DNA of 59,376 bases from an uncultured Oscillospiraceae bacterium. GTDB lineage: Bacteria > Bacillota > Clostridia > Oscillospirales > Oscillospiraceae. The translations under genes and the position numbers were made by a program. The notes beneath the pieces are model-generated. The model was not told the origin of the DNA. It saw only the letters and a program-made list of their open reading frames with translations, and did not search any database. Location: NCBI GenBank assembly GCA_934623575.1, contig CAKTVL010000011.1, positions 1-59,376 on the forward strand. The letters run 5' to 3'. This document shows positions 34,657-45,456 of the stretch, piece by piece (position 1 is the stretch's first letter; the number at the start of each line of letters is the position of its first letter).

Positions 34657-35568
34657 TCAGCGGCGGTATTCCTCAAAGTACGCCTCCGCCTGGCGGATGT
34701 TGCGGCGTATCTCGTCCCGCAGGGCCTCCAGCGAGTCGAATTTCACCTCGCCCCGCAGCCGCCGGCAGAACTCCAGCCGCAGCTCCTGGCCGTACAGGTC
34801 GCCGTCGAAGCCCAGCAGATACGTCTCCACCGACACGGCATCGCTGTCGGACACCGTGGGCCGGGTGCCTACGTTGGTCACGCCGGGGAAGTGCCGTCCA
34901 TCCGGCAGGAACACCTCCGTGACGTACACGCCGCGGGCGGGGGAGAGCACATGGTCCGGCACCGCCAGATTCACCGTGGGGATGCCGATGGTGCGGCCGA
35001 TGCGCTGGCCGTGCTGCACCGTCTGGCTCAGGCAGTGGCGGTGGCCCAGAAATTCCTCCGCCCGCTCCACGTCACCGCTCTCCACCAGCGTCCGGATATA
35101 GGTGGAGCTGACGGTGATGCCCTCCAGCGTCACCTGGGGGATGATGTCGCAGCCTATGCCCAGCTGAGCGCATTTCTCCTGCAAAAGCTGCACGTTGCCG
35201 GTGTTCTTGTATCCGAACCGGTAGTCGTGGCCCGCCACCAGGTGCACCGCGCCGCAGCGCTCTATCAGCAGCCGGGTCAGGAAATCCTCCCAGGGCATAG
35301 TCATCATCTCCCGGTCGAAGGGGGCGAAAATGACCTTCTCAATGCCGTACAGCCGCTCCATCAGGCCCTGCCGGTCCCGGTTGGAGTTGATGAGATATAC
35401 GGGCTTTCCCGTGACCACCTCCTTGGGCGGCCGGTCGAAGGTAAAGGCCGCCGGCATAGCGCCCAGCTGGGCGGCACGCTCCGCCGTTTTGCGCAGCAGC
35501 GCCCCGTGGCCCCGGTGTACGCCGTCAAAAAAGCCCAGGGCGATGACAGTTTTTTCCAAATCGTTCAC
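34657..35568 (-). CDS. ribF: Bifunctional riboflavin kinase / FAD synthetase
   Basis: A 303-residue enzyme making FMN and FAD. The N-terminal nucleotidyltransferase carries FFDGVHRGH (about 12-20) and AGHDYRFGYKNTGN; ISSTYIR-like VSSTYIRTL follows; the C-terminal kinase has GIPTVNLAVPDH and GVTNVGTRPTV. It starts with GTG overlapping the truB stop (GTGA). This is the last gene of the nusA-infB operon. Confidence 0.94.
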   Translation of the reverse strand: MNDLEKTVIALGFFDGVHRGHGALLRKTAERAAQLGAMPAAFTFDRPPKEVVTGKPVYLINSNRDRQGLMERLYGIEKVIFAPFDREMMTMPWEDFLTRLLIERCGAVHLVAGHDYRFGYKNTGNVQLLQEKCAQLGIGCDIIPQVTLEGITVSSTYIRTLVESGDVERAEEFLGHRHCLSQTVQHGQRIGRTIGIPTVNLAVPDHVLSPARGVYVTEVFLPDGRHFPGVTNVGTRPTVSDSDAVSVETYLLGFDGDLYGQELRLEFCRRLRGEVKFDSLEALRDEIRRNIRQAEAYFEEYRR

Positions 35569-36431
35569 GCTCCGAAAAAATTTTTCTCTGAGGTCAGCAC
35601 GCCGCTGCGGCAGCGGCTCAGGCACAGGAACGCGCCGTCCGGGCCGTACACCCGGTACAGCCCCTCCGTCAGCTCCGGCGCGGGCAGGGGATTGCCGCAC
35701 AGGCAGCGCCTTTGGTCCCGCTCCCCGGCAATGTGATAGGCCGGATACTGCCGGAACAGCGAATCGGTGGGGGCCAAAAGGCTTTCGCCCTGGGCCTGCA
35801 CGTCCTCGATGGTGTGGCTTTCCGCCAGGGTGAAGCCCGCGGCCATGGTCCGCCGCAGGGCGCTCATGCACCCGCCGCAGCCCAGCGCCTGGCCGATGTC
35901 GTGGCACAGGGTGCGGACATACGTCCCCTTAGAGCACCGCACCCGCAGCTGCCAGTCGCCGCTCTCGTTCTGCCCCAGCAGCTCCAGCTGGAAAATGGTG
36001 ATACGCCGAGCGGGACGCTCTATCTCCTCGCCCTTCCGGGCCAGCTGATACAGCTTCTGCCCGCCGATCTTGATGGCGGAATACATGGGCGGCACCTGCG
36101 CGATCTCTCCGGTGAACCGGGGCAGCACCGCCTCGATGGCCGCCCGGCCGACATTCGCCGGACGCTGCTCCAGCACCCGGCCGGAGGTGTCCTGGGTATC
36201 GGTGGTCACGCCCAGATGCAGCCCGGCGATATACTCCTTGTCGCCGCTCTCGGCGAAGGACACCGCCTTGGTGGCGCTTCCCACAAACACCGGCAGCACG
36301 CCGGTGGCCATGGGGTCCAGTGTCCCGGCGTGGCCCACTTTTTTGGTTTTCAGTATGCCCCGCAGCTTGCCGCACACGTCCATGCTGGTCCAGCCGGCGG
36401 GCTTGTCGATGATGATGATGCCGTCGGCCAT
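35565..36431 (-). CDS. truB: tRNA pseudouridine(55) synthase
   Basis: A 288-residue enzyme making pseudouridine 55 in the tRNA T-loop. IDKPAGWTSMDV and the catalytic Asp39 in GHAGTLDPMATGVL are clear, as is the later RCSKGTYVRTLCHDIG. The ATG at 36431 lies one base after the nrnA stop and has AGGAGGT upstream; an in-frame ATG at 36452 would overlap that site. Confidence 0.95.
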   Translation of the reverse strand: MADGIIIIDKPAGWTSMDVCGKLRGILKTKKVGHAGTLDPMATGVLPVFVGSATKAVSFAESGDKEYIAGLHLGVTTDTQDTSGRVLEQRPANVGRAAIEAVLPRFTGEIAQVPPMYSAIKIGGQKLYQLARKGEEIERPARRITIFQLELLGQNESGDWQLRVRCSKGTYVRTLCHDIGQALGCGGCMSALRRTMAAGFTLAESHTIEDVQAQGESLLAPTDSLFRQYPAYHIAGERDQRRCLCGNPLPAPELTEGLYRVYGPDGAFLCLSRCRSGVLTSEKNFFGA

Positions 36432-36432
36432 G

Positions 36433-37386
36433 TTATCCCATGACCTCCTCATAGGCCCGCAGGATGGCGTCCTCGGCCTCCGCCATGGTGCCGTTCACCG
36501 TGGCCCCGGCGGCGCCCCTGTGGCCGCCGCCGCCCAGCACGCGGCACACGGCGCTGGCGTCCACCCGCGGCCCGGTGCGCAGGGAGATCTTCACCTTCTC
36601 CGGCGTCAGCTCCCGCAGGGTAATGCCGCAGTCAGTGCCCTGCACCAGCGCCGCCAGGCTGCTGAGCTCCTCGATGTCCGCCTCCGTGGCGTGCAGCTCC
36701 TGCCGCAGCGACAGCGGGATGGACATCACCACCACCCGGCCCCGGTCATACAGCTTCATGTCCGCCACCATCCGGGCCTCCATGGCCAGCCGCACCTGGG
36801 ATTTGGTGCGGAACAGTGCCTTATTCACCGGCCCCACGTCGATGCCCCGCTCCATCAGCTCCGCGGCGATGCGGTGGGTCCGCGCCGTGGTGTTGGCGTA
36901 GACAAAGCACCCGCAGTCGGTGGAAATGGCCACATACAGCGCCATGGCCATCTCCGGCGTGACCTCTGTCAGCTCCTTTGTGATTTCATACACGAGCTCG
37001 CCGCAGGCGGCCGCCCCGGCGTCCAGACACGTCCGCTCCGCGAAGAATTCCTGCGACCCGTGGTGGTCGATGGCCAGGCAGATGCGGTCCCGGTACGGCG
37101 CCGCGTTCTCCGGCAGCAGGCCCGGCGCCGCGATGTCCACCGACACCACGCTCTCCGGCACAAAGCCCTCCGGCGCCCACAGCCCCTCGGCGTAGGGCGC
37201 GTACGTCTCCGTGATCTCCGGGTTTTCCAGCAGATACGCCGTCTTTCCCAGCGCCCGCAGGGCGCGGCACAGCGCCGCGGCGCAGCCGATGGTGTCGCCG
37301 TCCGGCCGCACATGGGTCAGCAGCAGCACGCCGTCCAGCGTCCGCAGAAAGTCCGCCGCCTCCTGCACCGTCAGCCGGGCGCTCAT
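36433..37386 (-). CDS. nrnA: DHH phosphoesterase, NrnA-type nanoRNase / pAp phosphatase
   Basis: A 317-residue DHH-DHHA1 protein that degrades short RNA oligomers and 3'-phosphoadenosine 5'-phosphate. LLLTHVRPDGDTIGCAAAL (about 21-39), the DHH motif in CLAIDHHGSQ, and the C-terminal GGGGHRGAAGA are present. The ATGA overlap with rbfA and the downstream truB are the canonical Firmicutes order. Confidence 0.93.
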   Translation of the reverse strand: MSARLTVQEAADFLRTLDGVLLLTHVRPDGDTIGCAAALCRALRALGKTAYLLENPEITETYAPYAEGLWAPEGFVPESVVSVDIAAPGLLPENAAPYRDRICLAIDHHGSQEFFAERTCLDAGAAACGELVYEITKELTEVTPEMAMALYVAISTDCGCFVYANTTARTHRIAAELMERGIDVGPVNKALFRTKSQVRLAMEARMVADMKLYDRGRVVVMSIPLSLRQELHATEADIEELSSLAALVQGTDCGITLRELTPEKVKISLRTGPRVDASAVCRVLGGGGHRGAAGATVNGTMAEAEDAILRAYEEVMG

Positions 37387-37769
37387 TCCCGGTCCTCCGG
37401 CAGCACGATGTCCGCGTTGGCGGGGTTGGCGGGCTTGACGTGGTTCAGCAGGTCCAGAATGTGCGCCCCGTGGGCGATGGAGTCGTCCATAAAGAACTGC
37501 AGCTCCGGGGTGTAGCGCAGGTCAATGGCCTGCCCCAGCTCGTGCCGCAGGTATCCGGCGGCGGACTTCAGCCCCTTCATCAGCCCCTTCTCGTCGCTGC
37601 AATTCAGCGCGCTGATATACACCCGCGCATACCGCAGGTCGCTGGTGGTGTCCACCCGGGTGATGGTCAGCATCCCCTCGGACACCCTGGGGTCCTTGAC
37701 GGTGCGCAGCAGGGCGCTGAGCTCCTTGCGGATCTCCTCGTTGATGCGCCCGATACGGTTTCCGGCCAT
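37383..37769 (-). CDS. rbfA: 30S ribosome-binding factor RbfA
   Basis: A 128-residue KH-like factor for late 16S rRNA maturation. RIGRINEEIRKELSALL at the N-terminus and RVYISAL in the central strand are typical, with the family's usual length. It lies after infB, separated by 61 bases that contain a terminator-like hairpin, so part of the transcription may stop before it. Confidence 0.93.
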   Translation of the reverse strand: MAGNRIGRINEEIRKELSALLRTVKDPRVSEGMLTITRVDTTSDLRYARVYISALNCSDEKGLMKGLKSAAGYLRHELGQAIDLRYTPELQFFMDDSIAHGAHILDLLNHVKPANPANADIVLPEDRE

Positions 37770-37795
37770 ACGCCGTTCCTCCTTTCAAAGTGAAA

Positions 37796-37822
37796 AGAGG
37801 GGTGGGCGTTTGCCCACCCCTC
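37796..37822 (-). terminator. Terminator-like hairpin between infB and rbfA
   Basis: On the minus strand an 11-bp stem (GAGGGGTGGGC/GCCCACCCCTC) is followed by TTTTC. It sits inside an otherwise continuous operon. Confidence 0.7.
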
Positions 37823-37830
37823 GGCTGTTG

Positions 37831-40179
<2,349 letters not shown>

Positions 40180-40236
40180 ATAAAGCCACCTCCATCTCAG
40201 TTCCTCGCGCCGCCTGCGCGGCGCGCTGTGTTCGTC

Positions 40237-40905
40237 TTACTTGCCGGACTTGCTCCGGCTGCCCTTGCCCTTTTTCACCGGCCGCGCGTTTTCCCAGCGC
40301 CGTCCGGGGGCCTCTCTGTCCGCCTTGGCCGCCCGGGGACGTCCTGCGTTCCGCGCGCTGCGCTCCTTGTATACCCGGTCGCCCTTCTGCGCCGTCTGCG
40401 CCCGCCGCTGCGGGGGCCTGCGCCTGGGCGCGGCCGCCTCCGGCGGCTGGGGCTCCGGCTCCGGCGGCTTCTCGCTGCGGACGCGGTGCTTGCCCTGCCG
40501 CAGGTTCTTCTCGTGCTGGGCCTGCTCTTCCTTCCGCTCTCTGGCCCGCTGGGCCTTGACGTCCAGCGCCGCTGCCGCCGCCTGATAGACCTCCGGCTCC
40601 GCCGCCGCCAGCTTTTTCACCAGCGACTGGGCGAACCCGATGTCCGTCACCGCGCACATGGCCACGCTGGTGCGTCCCAGCGCCCGGCCCAGGGCGTCCT
40701 TGTCGGCGGGGAAGGGAAGGCACAGGCAGCTGCCCGCCTGGCCGAAGCTGTATGCCCGCCGCACGGAGGACGCCGCCGCGTCCCGGGCCGTGAAGATGAC
40801 CCGCGCCTTCTTGCCCCGGGCCGCCGCGCCTACCGGCTCCTCGCCCACGGCCACGGCCCCGGCCTTCAGCGCCAGGCCCAGTGTGGATAACAAATGCTCT
40901 GTCAC
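40237..40905 (-). CDS. ylxQ: YlxQ-like L7Ae-family protein with long basic tail
   Basis: A 222-residue protein. Residues about 1-100 form an L7Ae/L30e-like RNA-binding fold (LGLALKAGAVAVGEEPV...), the ylxQ position in nusA operons. The rest, about 110 residues, is an Arg/Lys/Glu/Pro-rich, probably disordered extension, whereas YlxQ proteins are usually near 100 residues. It begins with GTG overlapping the ylxR stop (GTGA). Binding to structured RNA is inferred. Confidence 0.85.
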   Translation of the reverse strand: MTEHLLSTLGLALKAGAVAVGEEPVGAAARGKKARVIFTARDAAASSVRRAYSFGQAGSCLCLPFPADKDALGRALGRTSVAMCAVTDIGFAQSLVKKLAAAEPEVYQAAAAALDVKAQRARERKEEQAQHEKNLRQGKHRVRSEKPPEPEPQPPEAAAPRRRPPQRRAQTAQKGDRVYKERSARNAGRPRAAKADREAPGRRWENARPVKKGKGSRSKSGK

Positions 40906-41171
40906 AGCGCCACCATCTGCCCTTCCAGCGTGTCATAGACCTCCGGCGGTATGGCCGTGTCGAATGCGCGCTCCAGCGCCCGGCTTTTCCGGGCCTTTTT
41001 CAAGCACTCCGGGTCCGGGCACACATACGCGCCCCGTCCCGACCTCTTCCCGGTGCTGTCCAGCAGGATCTCCCCCTCCGGGGTCTTTACGATCCGCAGC
41101 AGCGCCTTCTTGTCCTTCATCTCCCGGCAGCCCACGCACTGCCGCTGTGGTATTTTCCGTGGCTTCTGCAT
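40902..41171 (-). CDS. ylxR: YlxR-family protein (DUF448)
   Basis: An 89-residue basic protein with RQCVGCREMKDKKALLRIV and GRGAYVCPDPECLKKA, the two cysteine-containing signatures of YlxR, a presumed RNA-binding protein (proposed RnpM, a modulator of RNase P). It lies between nusA and ylxQ as usual. Confidence 0.92.
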   Translation of the reverse strand: MQKPRKIPQRQCVGCREMKDKKALLRIVKTPEGEILLDSTGKRSGRGAYVCPDPECLKKARKSRALERAFDTAIPPEVYDTLEGQMVAL

Positions 41172-41196
41172 GAGCCGCTCCTTTCCCGGCGGACGC

Positions 41197-42249
41197 TTAC
41201 TCCGCGTTGGCCGCCTTGATGTCGATCTTATAGCCGGTCAGCCGCGCGGCCAGACGGGCGTTCTGCCCCTCCTTGCCGATGGCCAGACTCAGCTGGTCGG
41301 CGGGCACCGTCACGCGGCAGGCCTTGCCCTCGTCGGCCAGCTGCACGCTGACCACGTCCGCCGGCGCCAGCGCCGCGGCGATGAACTCCGCCGGGTCCTC
41401 GCTGTACTTGATGATGTCGATCTTCTCGCCCCGCAACTCGTCCACGATGGCGTTGACGCGCTGGCCCCGGGGTCCCACGCACGCGCCGATGGGGTCCACG
41501 TTGGGGTCCTCGGACCACACGGCGATCTTGGTGCGGTTGCCGGCCTCCCGGGCGATGGAGCGCACCTCCACCGTGCCGTCGTAGATCTCCGGCACCTCCA
41601 ACTCGAACAGCCGCTTCACCAGGCCGGGGTGGGTCCGGGAGATCATCACCTGGGGCCCGCGGGTGCTGCGGCGCACCTCTACCAGGTACACCTTCACCAT
41701 CTGGCCCTCGTGCAGCTCCTCGCCGGGCACCTGCTCGTTCAGGGTCAGCACCGCCTCCGTGGCCTCGTTGCCGCTGCCGATGCGCAGCATCACGTTGCCG
41801 CTGCGGGGATCGATCCGGCTCACCGTGCCGGTGAGGATCTCGTGCTGCTTGCTGCCCCACTCGTCATAGATCATGCCGTGCTCCGCCTCCCGCAGGCCCT
41901 GGATGATCACCTGCTTGCCGTTGCCGGCAGCGATGCGGCCGAACTCCACGGACTCCACCGGGAAGTTCACCATGCCGCCCAGCTCGTTCTTGGCGGAGAT
42001 ATGCTTGGCCTCCTCCAGCGAGATCTGGCTGGCGGGGTTCTCCACCTCCTCCACGATCTCCTTCTGGACGTACATTTTCAGGTCCTTCTTCTCCTCGTCC
42101 ACGTCCACCACCACGTATTCCACGCCCTCGTGGTCGCGCTTATAGGCGGTGGTCAGCGCCTGGATGATCTTGCCCATCATAAAGCTCTGAGGAATGCCCC
42201 GCTCCTTTTCCAGCATAGCCAGGGCCGCAAAGATCTCGTCACATTTCAT
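41197..42249 (-). CDS. nusA: Transcription termination/antitermination factor NusA
   Basis: A 350-residue NusA without the C-terminal acidic repeats of proteobacteria, normal for Firmicutes. An N-terminal RNA-polymerase-binding domain (FAALAMLEKERGI) is followed by S1 (about 135-200) and two KH domains (GPRGQRVNAIVDELRGEKID; IGKEGQNARLAARLTG). The ATG at 42249 is used; the longer frame lies within rimP. It binds RNA polymerase and nascent RNA, and hairpins in its own leader are relevant targets. Confidence 0.95.
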   Translation of the reverse strand: MKCDEIFAALAMLEKERGIPQSFMMGKIIQALTTAYKRDHEGVEYVVVDVDEEKKDLKMYVQKEIVEEVENPASQISLEEAKHISAKNELGGMVNFPVESVEFGRIAAGNGKQVIIQGLREAEHGMIYDEWGSKQHEILTGTVSRIDPRSGNVMLRIGSGNEATEAVLTLNEQVPGEELHEGQMVKVYLVEVRRSTRGPQVMISRTHPGLVKRLFELEVPEIYDGTVEVRSIAREAGNRTKIAVWSEDPNVDPIGACVGPRGQRVNAIVDELRGEKIDIIKYSEDPAEFIAAALAPADVVSVQLADEGKACRVTVPADQLSLAIGKEGQNARLAARLTGYKIDIKAANAE

Positions 42250-42283
42250 GGTCGTTTCTCCTTCTATAGTAAGTCGTCTTGTC

Positions 42284-42739
42284 TCAGAATTCCACCCGCA
42301 GGCGCACCAGCGCCCACTCATTTTTTTCGAACCGCACCGTCTCGCCGCCCGTGTCCAGCAGCACCGCGCCGTCCTCATAGCCCGCCAGCGTCCCGGCGAA
42401 CTCCTTCCGCCCGTCCTTGGGCTGGTACGTTTTCACCAGTACGGGGCTGCCCATGAACTGCGCAAAGTCCCCCGGCCGCTTCAGCTGCCGCTCCAGTCCG
42501 GCGGAGCCCACCTCGAACACATAGCTGCTCTCGATGGGGTCGGCCTCGTCCAGCAGATCGCTGACCCTCCGGCTGATGGCCTCACAGTCCAGTATGTCCA
42601 CGCCGCCGTCCTTGTCCAGATACAGCCGCAGGTACCACTGTCCCGCCTCCCGGACGTATTCCACGTCCCAGATGCGGCAGCCCTGCTCCCGTACCGCCGG
42701 CTCCGCCAGCTCCCATACCACCTCGGTGATCTTCTTCAC
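42284..42739 (-). CDS. rimP: Ribosome maturation factor RimP
   Basis: A 151-residue 30S assembly factor. EVEP-like N-terminal sequence, LRLYLDKDGGVDILDCEAISRRVSDLLD and YVFEVGSAGLERQLKRPGDF are diagnostic. It begins with GTG after GGAGGG and leads the nine-gene rimP-to-ribF operon. Confidence 0.94.
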   Translation of the reverse strand: MKKITEVVWELAEPAVREQGCRIWDVEYVREAGQWYLRLYLDKDGGVDILDCEAISRRVSDLLDEADPIESSYVFEVGSAGLERQLKRPGDFAQFMGSPVLVKTYQPKDGRKEFAGTLAGYEDGAVLLDTGGETVRFEKNEWALVRLRVEF

Positions 42740-42779
42740 AGGCGTTCCCTCCTGATTTTAACAGATGAAAAAAGTTCAA

Positions 42780-42805
42780 GAAAAAAGCGGACGCAGCCGT
42801 CCACT
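42780..42805 (-). terminator. Terminator-like hairpin in the rimP-nusA leader
   Basis: On the minus strand an 8-bp stem (AGTGGACG/CGTCCGCT, one G-T pair) with a 4-base loop is followed by T6. It lies after the operon promoter and before rimP, so it could act as an attenuator. Confidence 0.65.
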
Positions 42806-42832
42806 CCCAGTCAATACCTTACTTACACGCAT

Positions 42833-42861
42833 AGCATACCATATAAATGCCCGAAGCGCAA
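42833..42861 (-). promoter_or_regulatory. Promoter of the rimP-nusA-infB operon
   Basis: TTGCGC (42856-42861), 17 bases, TATGCT (42833-42838) on the minus strand, about 95 bases before the rimP start. Confidence 0.65.
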
Positions 42862-42905
42862 GCCTTTTTCCGTAAAAACTCCCGCGAAATAGGCCGGAAA
42901 AGGAA

Positions 42906-42933
42906 AAAAGAGCGTCCTCACGACGCTCTTTTT
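42906..42933 (-). terminator. Terminator overlapping the znuB 3' end
   Basis: GAGCGTC/GACGCTC with T5; the left arm lies partly within the last codons of the permease gene. Confidence 0.8.
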
Positions 42934-43736
42934 ATCCGCATGATCCCGCGGCTCAGCAAAAACGCCGCCAAATTGACCAGCACCACCGTGGCGCCCACCG
43001 GCGTGCCCCACAGGTACGATCCGGTCAGCCCCGCGCAGAAGCACACCACGCTCAGCCCCGCGGCGCAGAGCACCACGCCCTTGAAGCTCCGCAGCAGCCC
43101 CATGGCCGTCAGCGCCGGGAAGATCACCAGGCTGGAGATCAGCATGGCGCCCATCATCCGCATGCCCAGCACGATGGTCAGCGCCGTCAGCACCGACAGG
43201 ATGGTGTTGTACAGCCCCACCTTCACCCCGGTGGCCCGGGCGAAGCTCTCGTCGAAGGTGATGGCGAACAGCCGGTGGTAGAACAGCACATACAGCGCCA
43301 GCACCGCCGCGCACAGCCCCACGCTCAGCGTCACGTCGGCGCGGTCCATGGCCAGGATGGAGCCGAACATAAAGCTGTCCACGTCCGTGGTCATGCCGGT
43401 GGTCAGGCTGGTGACCACCACGCCGATGGCCAGGGCCGACGCGCTGACCACCGCGATGGCCGCGTCCGCGCCCATGCGGCTCTTCTCCGTCATCCGCAGC
43501 AGTCCCAGCGCCGCCAGCACCACCACCGGGATGGACACCGGCAGCGGCGCCCAGCCGCAGGCCAGGGCGATGCTCAGCGCCCCGAAAGAGACATGACTCA
43601 ACCCGTCGCCGATCATGGAGTACCGCTTCAGCACCAGCGGCACGCCCAGCAGCGCCGCGCACAGCGCCACCAGTATGCCGACCACAAAGGCCCGCAGGAT
43701 AAACGGATAGGTGAACATCTCCAGCAGCAGACTCAT
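42918..43736 (-). CDS. znuB: Metal ABC transporter permease (ZnuB-like)
   Basis: A 272-residue membrane protein with about eight helices, of the zinc/manganese ABC-3 family. GDGLSHVSFGALSIAL (about 43-58) and the glycine-rich LGMRMMGAMLISSLVIFPALTA are typical. It overlaps the ATPase gene by 4 bases. Zinc is favoured over manganese because the binding protein has a His-rich loop. Confidence 0.88.
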   Translation of the reverse strand: MSLLLEMFTYPFILRAFVVGILVALCAALLGVPLVLKRYSMIGDGLSHVSFGALSIALACGWAPLPVSIPVVVLAALGLLRMTEKSRMGADAAIAVVSASALAIGVVVTSLTTGMTTDVDSFMFGSILAMDRADVTLSVGLCAAVLALYVLFYHRLFAITFDESFARATGVKVGLYNTILSVLTALTIVLGMRMMGAMLISSLVIFPALTAMGLLRSFKGVVLCAAGLSVVCFCAGLTGSYLWGTPVGATVVLVNLAAFLLSRGIMRIKRAS

Positions 43737-44455
43737 GCGCCCTCACCTCCGAACCGCTTCCCCCAGGGGGATACCAGATAGTCCTTCGCCGTGCCGAAGA
43801 AATACGTCCCGTGGCCGGCGTGCAGGATATGATCGGCGTACTGTAATGCGCTGCCGATGTCGTGGGTCACCGTCACGATGGCGATGTCCTCCTTTTTGTT
43901 CAGGTATTCCAGCGTCCGGTACAGCTCCTGTGCCGCCGCCGGGTCCAGGCCCGTCACCGGCTCATCCAGGATCAGCAGTTCCCCTGCGGCGCACAGCGCC
44001 CGGGCCAGCAGCACCCGCTGCTGCTGCCCGCCGGACAGCTCCCGGTAGCACCGGTCCTTCAGCTCCAGCACCCCCAGCTTGCCCATGTTCATCAGCGCCG
44101 CGGACTTCTCCCTGGGCGTGTAGAAAAACCGCATGCCCTTTCCGCTGAGGAACCCGCTGCGCACCACCTCGGTCACCGTGGCGGGGAAGTCCTTCTGCGC
44201 CCTGGTCTGCTGGGGCAGATAGCCGATGGCGCCCGCGCGCAGCGACTCCGCCCGGACGATCTCGCCGCCCATGGGCTTCAGCAGCCCCAGCAGGCTCTTC
44301 ACCAGCGTGGACTTGCCGCTGCCATTCTCGCCTACGATGCACACATAGTCGCCGCTGCGTACCTGAAAGCTCAGGTGTTCCCACACCGGCTTGCCCTCAT
44401 AGCCCAGGGCCGCGTCCCGGCAGTCCAGCAGTATCTTCTTTTCCGGTCCCGTCAA
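43733..44455 (-). CDS. znuC: Metal ABC transporter ATP-binding protein (ZnuC-like)
   Basis: A 240-residue ATPase: Walker A GENGSGKS, signature LSGGQQQR, Walker B LLILDEPVTGLD and H-loop VTVTHD. It is coupled to the permease and binding-protein genes by 4-base overlaps on both sides, giving a compact znuA-znuC-znuB operon. Confidence 0.88.
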   Translation of the reverse strand: MTGPEKKILLDCRDAALGYEGKPVWEHLSFQVRSGDYVCIVGENGSGKSTLVKSLLGLLKPMGGEIVRAESLRAGAIGYLPQQTRAQKDFPATVTEVVRSGFLSGKGMRFFYTPREKSAALMNMGKLGVLELKDRCYRELSGGQQQRVLLARALCAAGELLILDEPVTGLDPAAAQELYRTLEYLNKKEDIAIVTVTHDIGSALQYADHILHAGHGTYFFGTAKDYLVSPWGKRFGGEGA

Positions 44456-45456
44456 GACAGTCCCTCCTTCAAAGCCGCCGCGTTGGCGGTCATCAGACTG
44501 ATATAGGTAGCGCCGCTGTCGAACTCCGCCCGGCTCACCGTCTGGCAGGAGTGGAACGTCCGCACCTGCGCCCCGGTGGTCTCTGCGATGGCCTCCGCCA
44601 CCTTCTGACTGCTGAGCTCGATGGTATACACCACCGGTATCTCCTGCTCCCTCACCACGTCGATGAGGTATTTCAGCGTGGCCAGCGACGGCTCCGTGTC
44701 CCCGGAGCAGCCGTGGAACGCCGCCCGGTAGTCCAGCCCGTACTCCCGGCAGAAGTACAGCAGCGGGAACCGGTCGCCGAACACCAGCAGCTTCCGCGCC
44801 GCGCCGTCCACGATGTCCCGGAACGTCTCGTCCAGAGCCTCCAGCTCCGCCAGATACCCCTCCAGCCGCGCCCGATAGCCCTCGGCATTGTCTGGGTCGG
44901 CCTCACACAGCGTATCGCAGATGGCCCGGCACAGGGCCATGGCGTTCACCGGCGACGTCCAGATATGCTCGTCGTACTCGATGTCCTCCTCGTGTCCGTC
45001 GTGCAGATGTCCGTCCCCGTCCTCGTGGCCGTGGTCATGCTCGTGCTCGTCCTCATGCGCATGGTCGTGGCCGCCCTGCATCCCCTCCACATACTCCTCC
45101 CGGTACGTCTCCACGCAGTCCATCATGGCCAGCCGGTAGGGGATGCTCTCTCCCGCCGCGCCCAGTATCTCCTCCACCCACAGCTCGCTCTCGCCGCCGT
45201 TGTACAGGAACACATCCGCCTCGCTGACAGCGGTCACGTCCAGCGGCGTGGGCTCGAAGCTGTGTGTCTCCCGCCCGGCGGGCACCAGCAGCTGCACGTT
45301 CACCGCGTCGCCGCCGATCTCCCGCACAAAATCATAGTAGGGGAACAGCGTACACACCACGTTCACCTTCCCGTCCTCCGGACGCTGCTGCCGCCCGCAG
45401 CCCATTAGCGTCAGCGCCAATACCGCCGCCAGCACCCCGGCACAGATACGCCGCAT
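44452..45456 (-). CDS. znuA: Metal-binding lipoprotein (ZnuA-like)
   Basis: A 334-residue cluster A-1 binding protein. A lipoprotein signal ends at LMGC. VVCTLFPYYDFVREIGGD opens the mature domain, HSFEPTPLD holds a first metal-binding His, and a loop of alternating His/Asp/Glu (residues about 127-160, more than a dozen His) is the zinc-collecting loop typical of ZnuA. DEHIWTSP follows. The ATG at 45456 has GGAGGTGGG upstream. No Zur box could be pinned down by eye. Confidence 0.9.
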   Translation of the reverse strand: MRRICAGVLAAVLALTLMGCGRQQRPEDGKVNVVCTLFPYYDFVREIGGDAVNVQLLVPAGRETHSFEPTPLDVTAVSEADVFLYNGGESELWVEEILGAAGESIPYRLAMMDCVETYREEYVEGMQGGHDHAHEDEHEHDHGHEDGDGHLHDGHEEDIEYDEHIWTSPVNAMALCRAICDTLCEADPDNAEGYRARLEGYLAELEALDETFRDIVDGAARKLLVFGDRFPLLYFCREYGLDYRAAFHGCSGDTEPSLATLKYLIDVVREQEIPVVYTIELSSQKVAEAIAETTGAQVRTFHSCQTVSRAEFDSGATYISLMTANAAALKEGLS

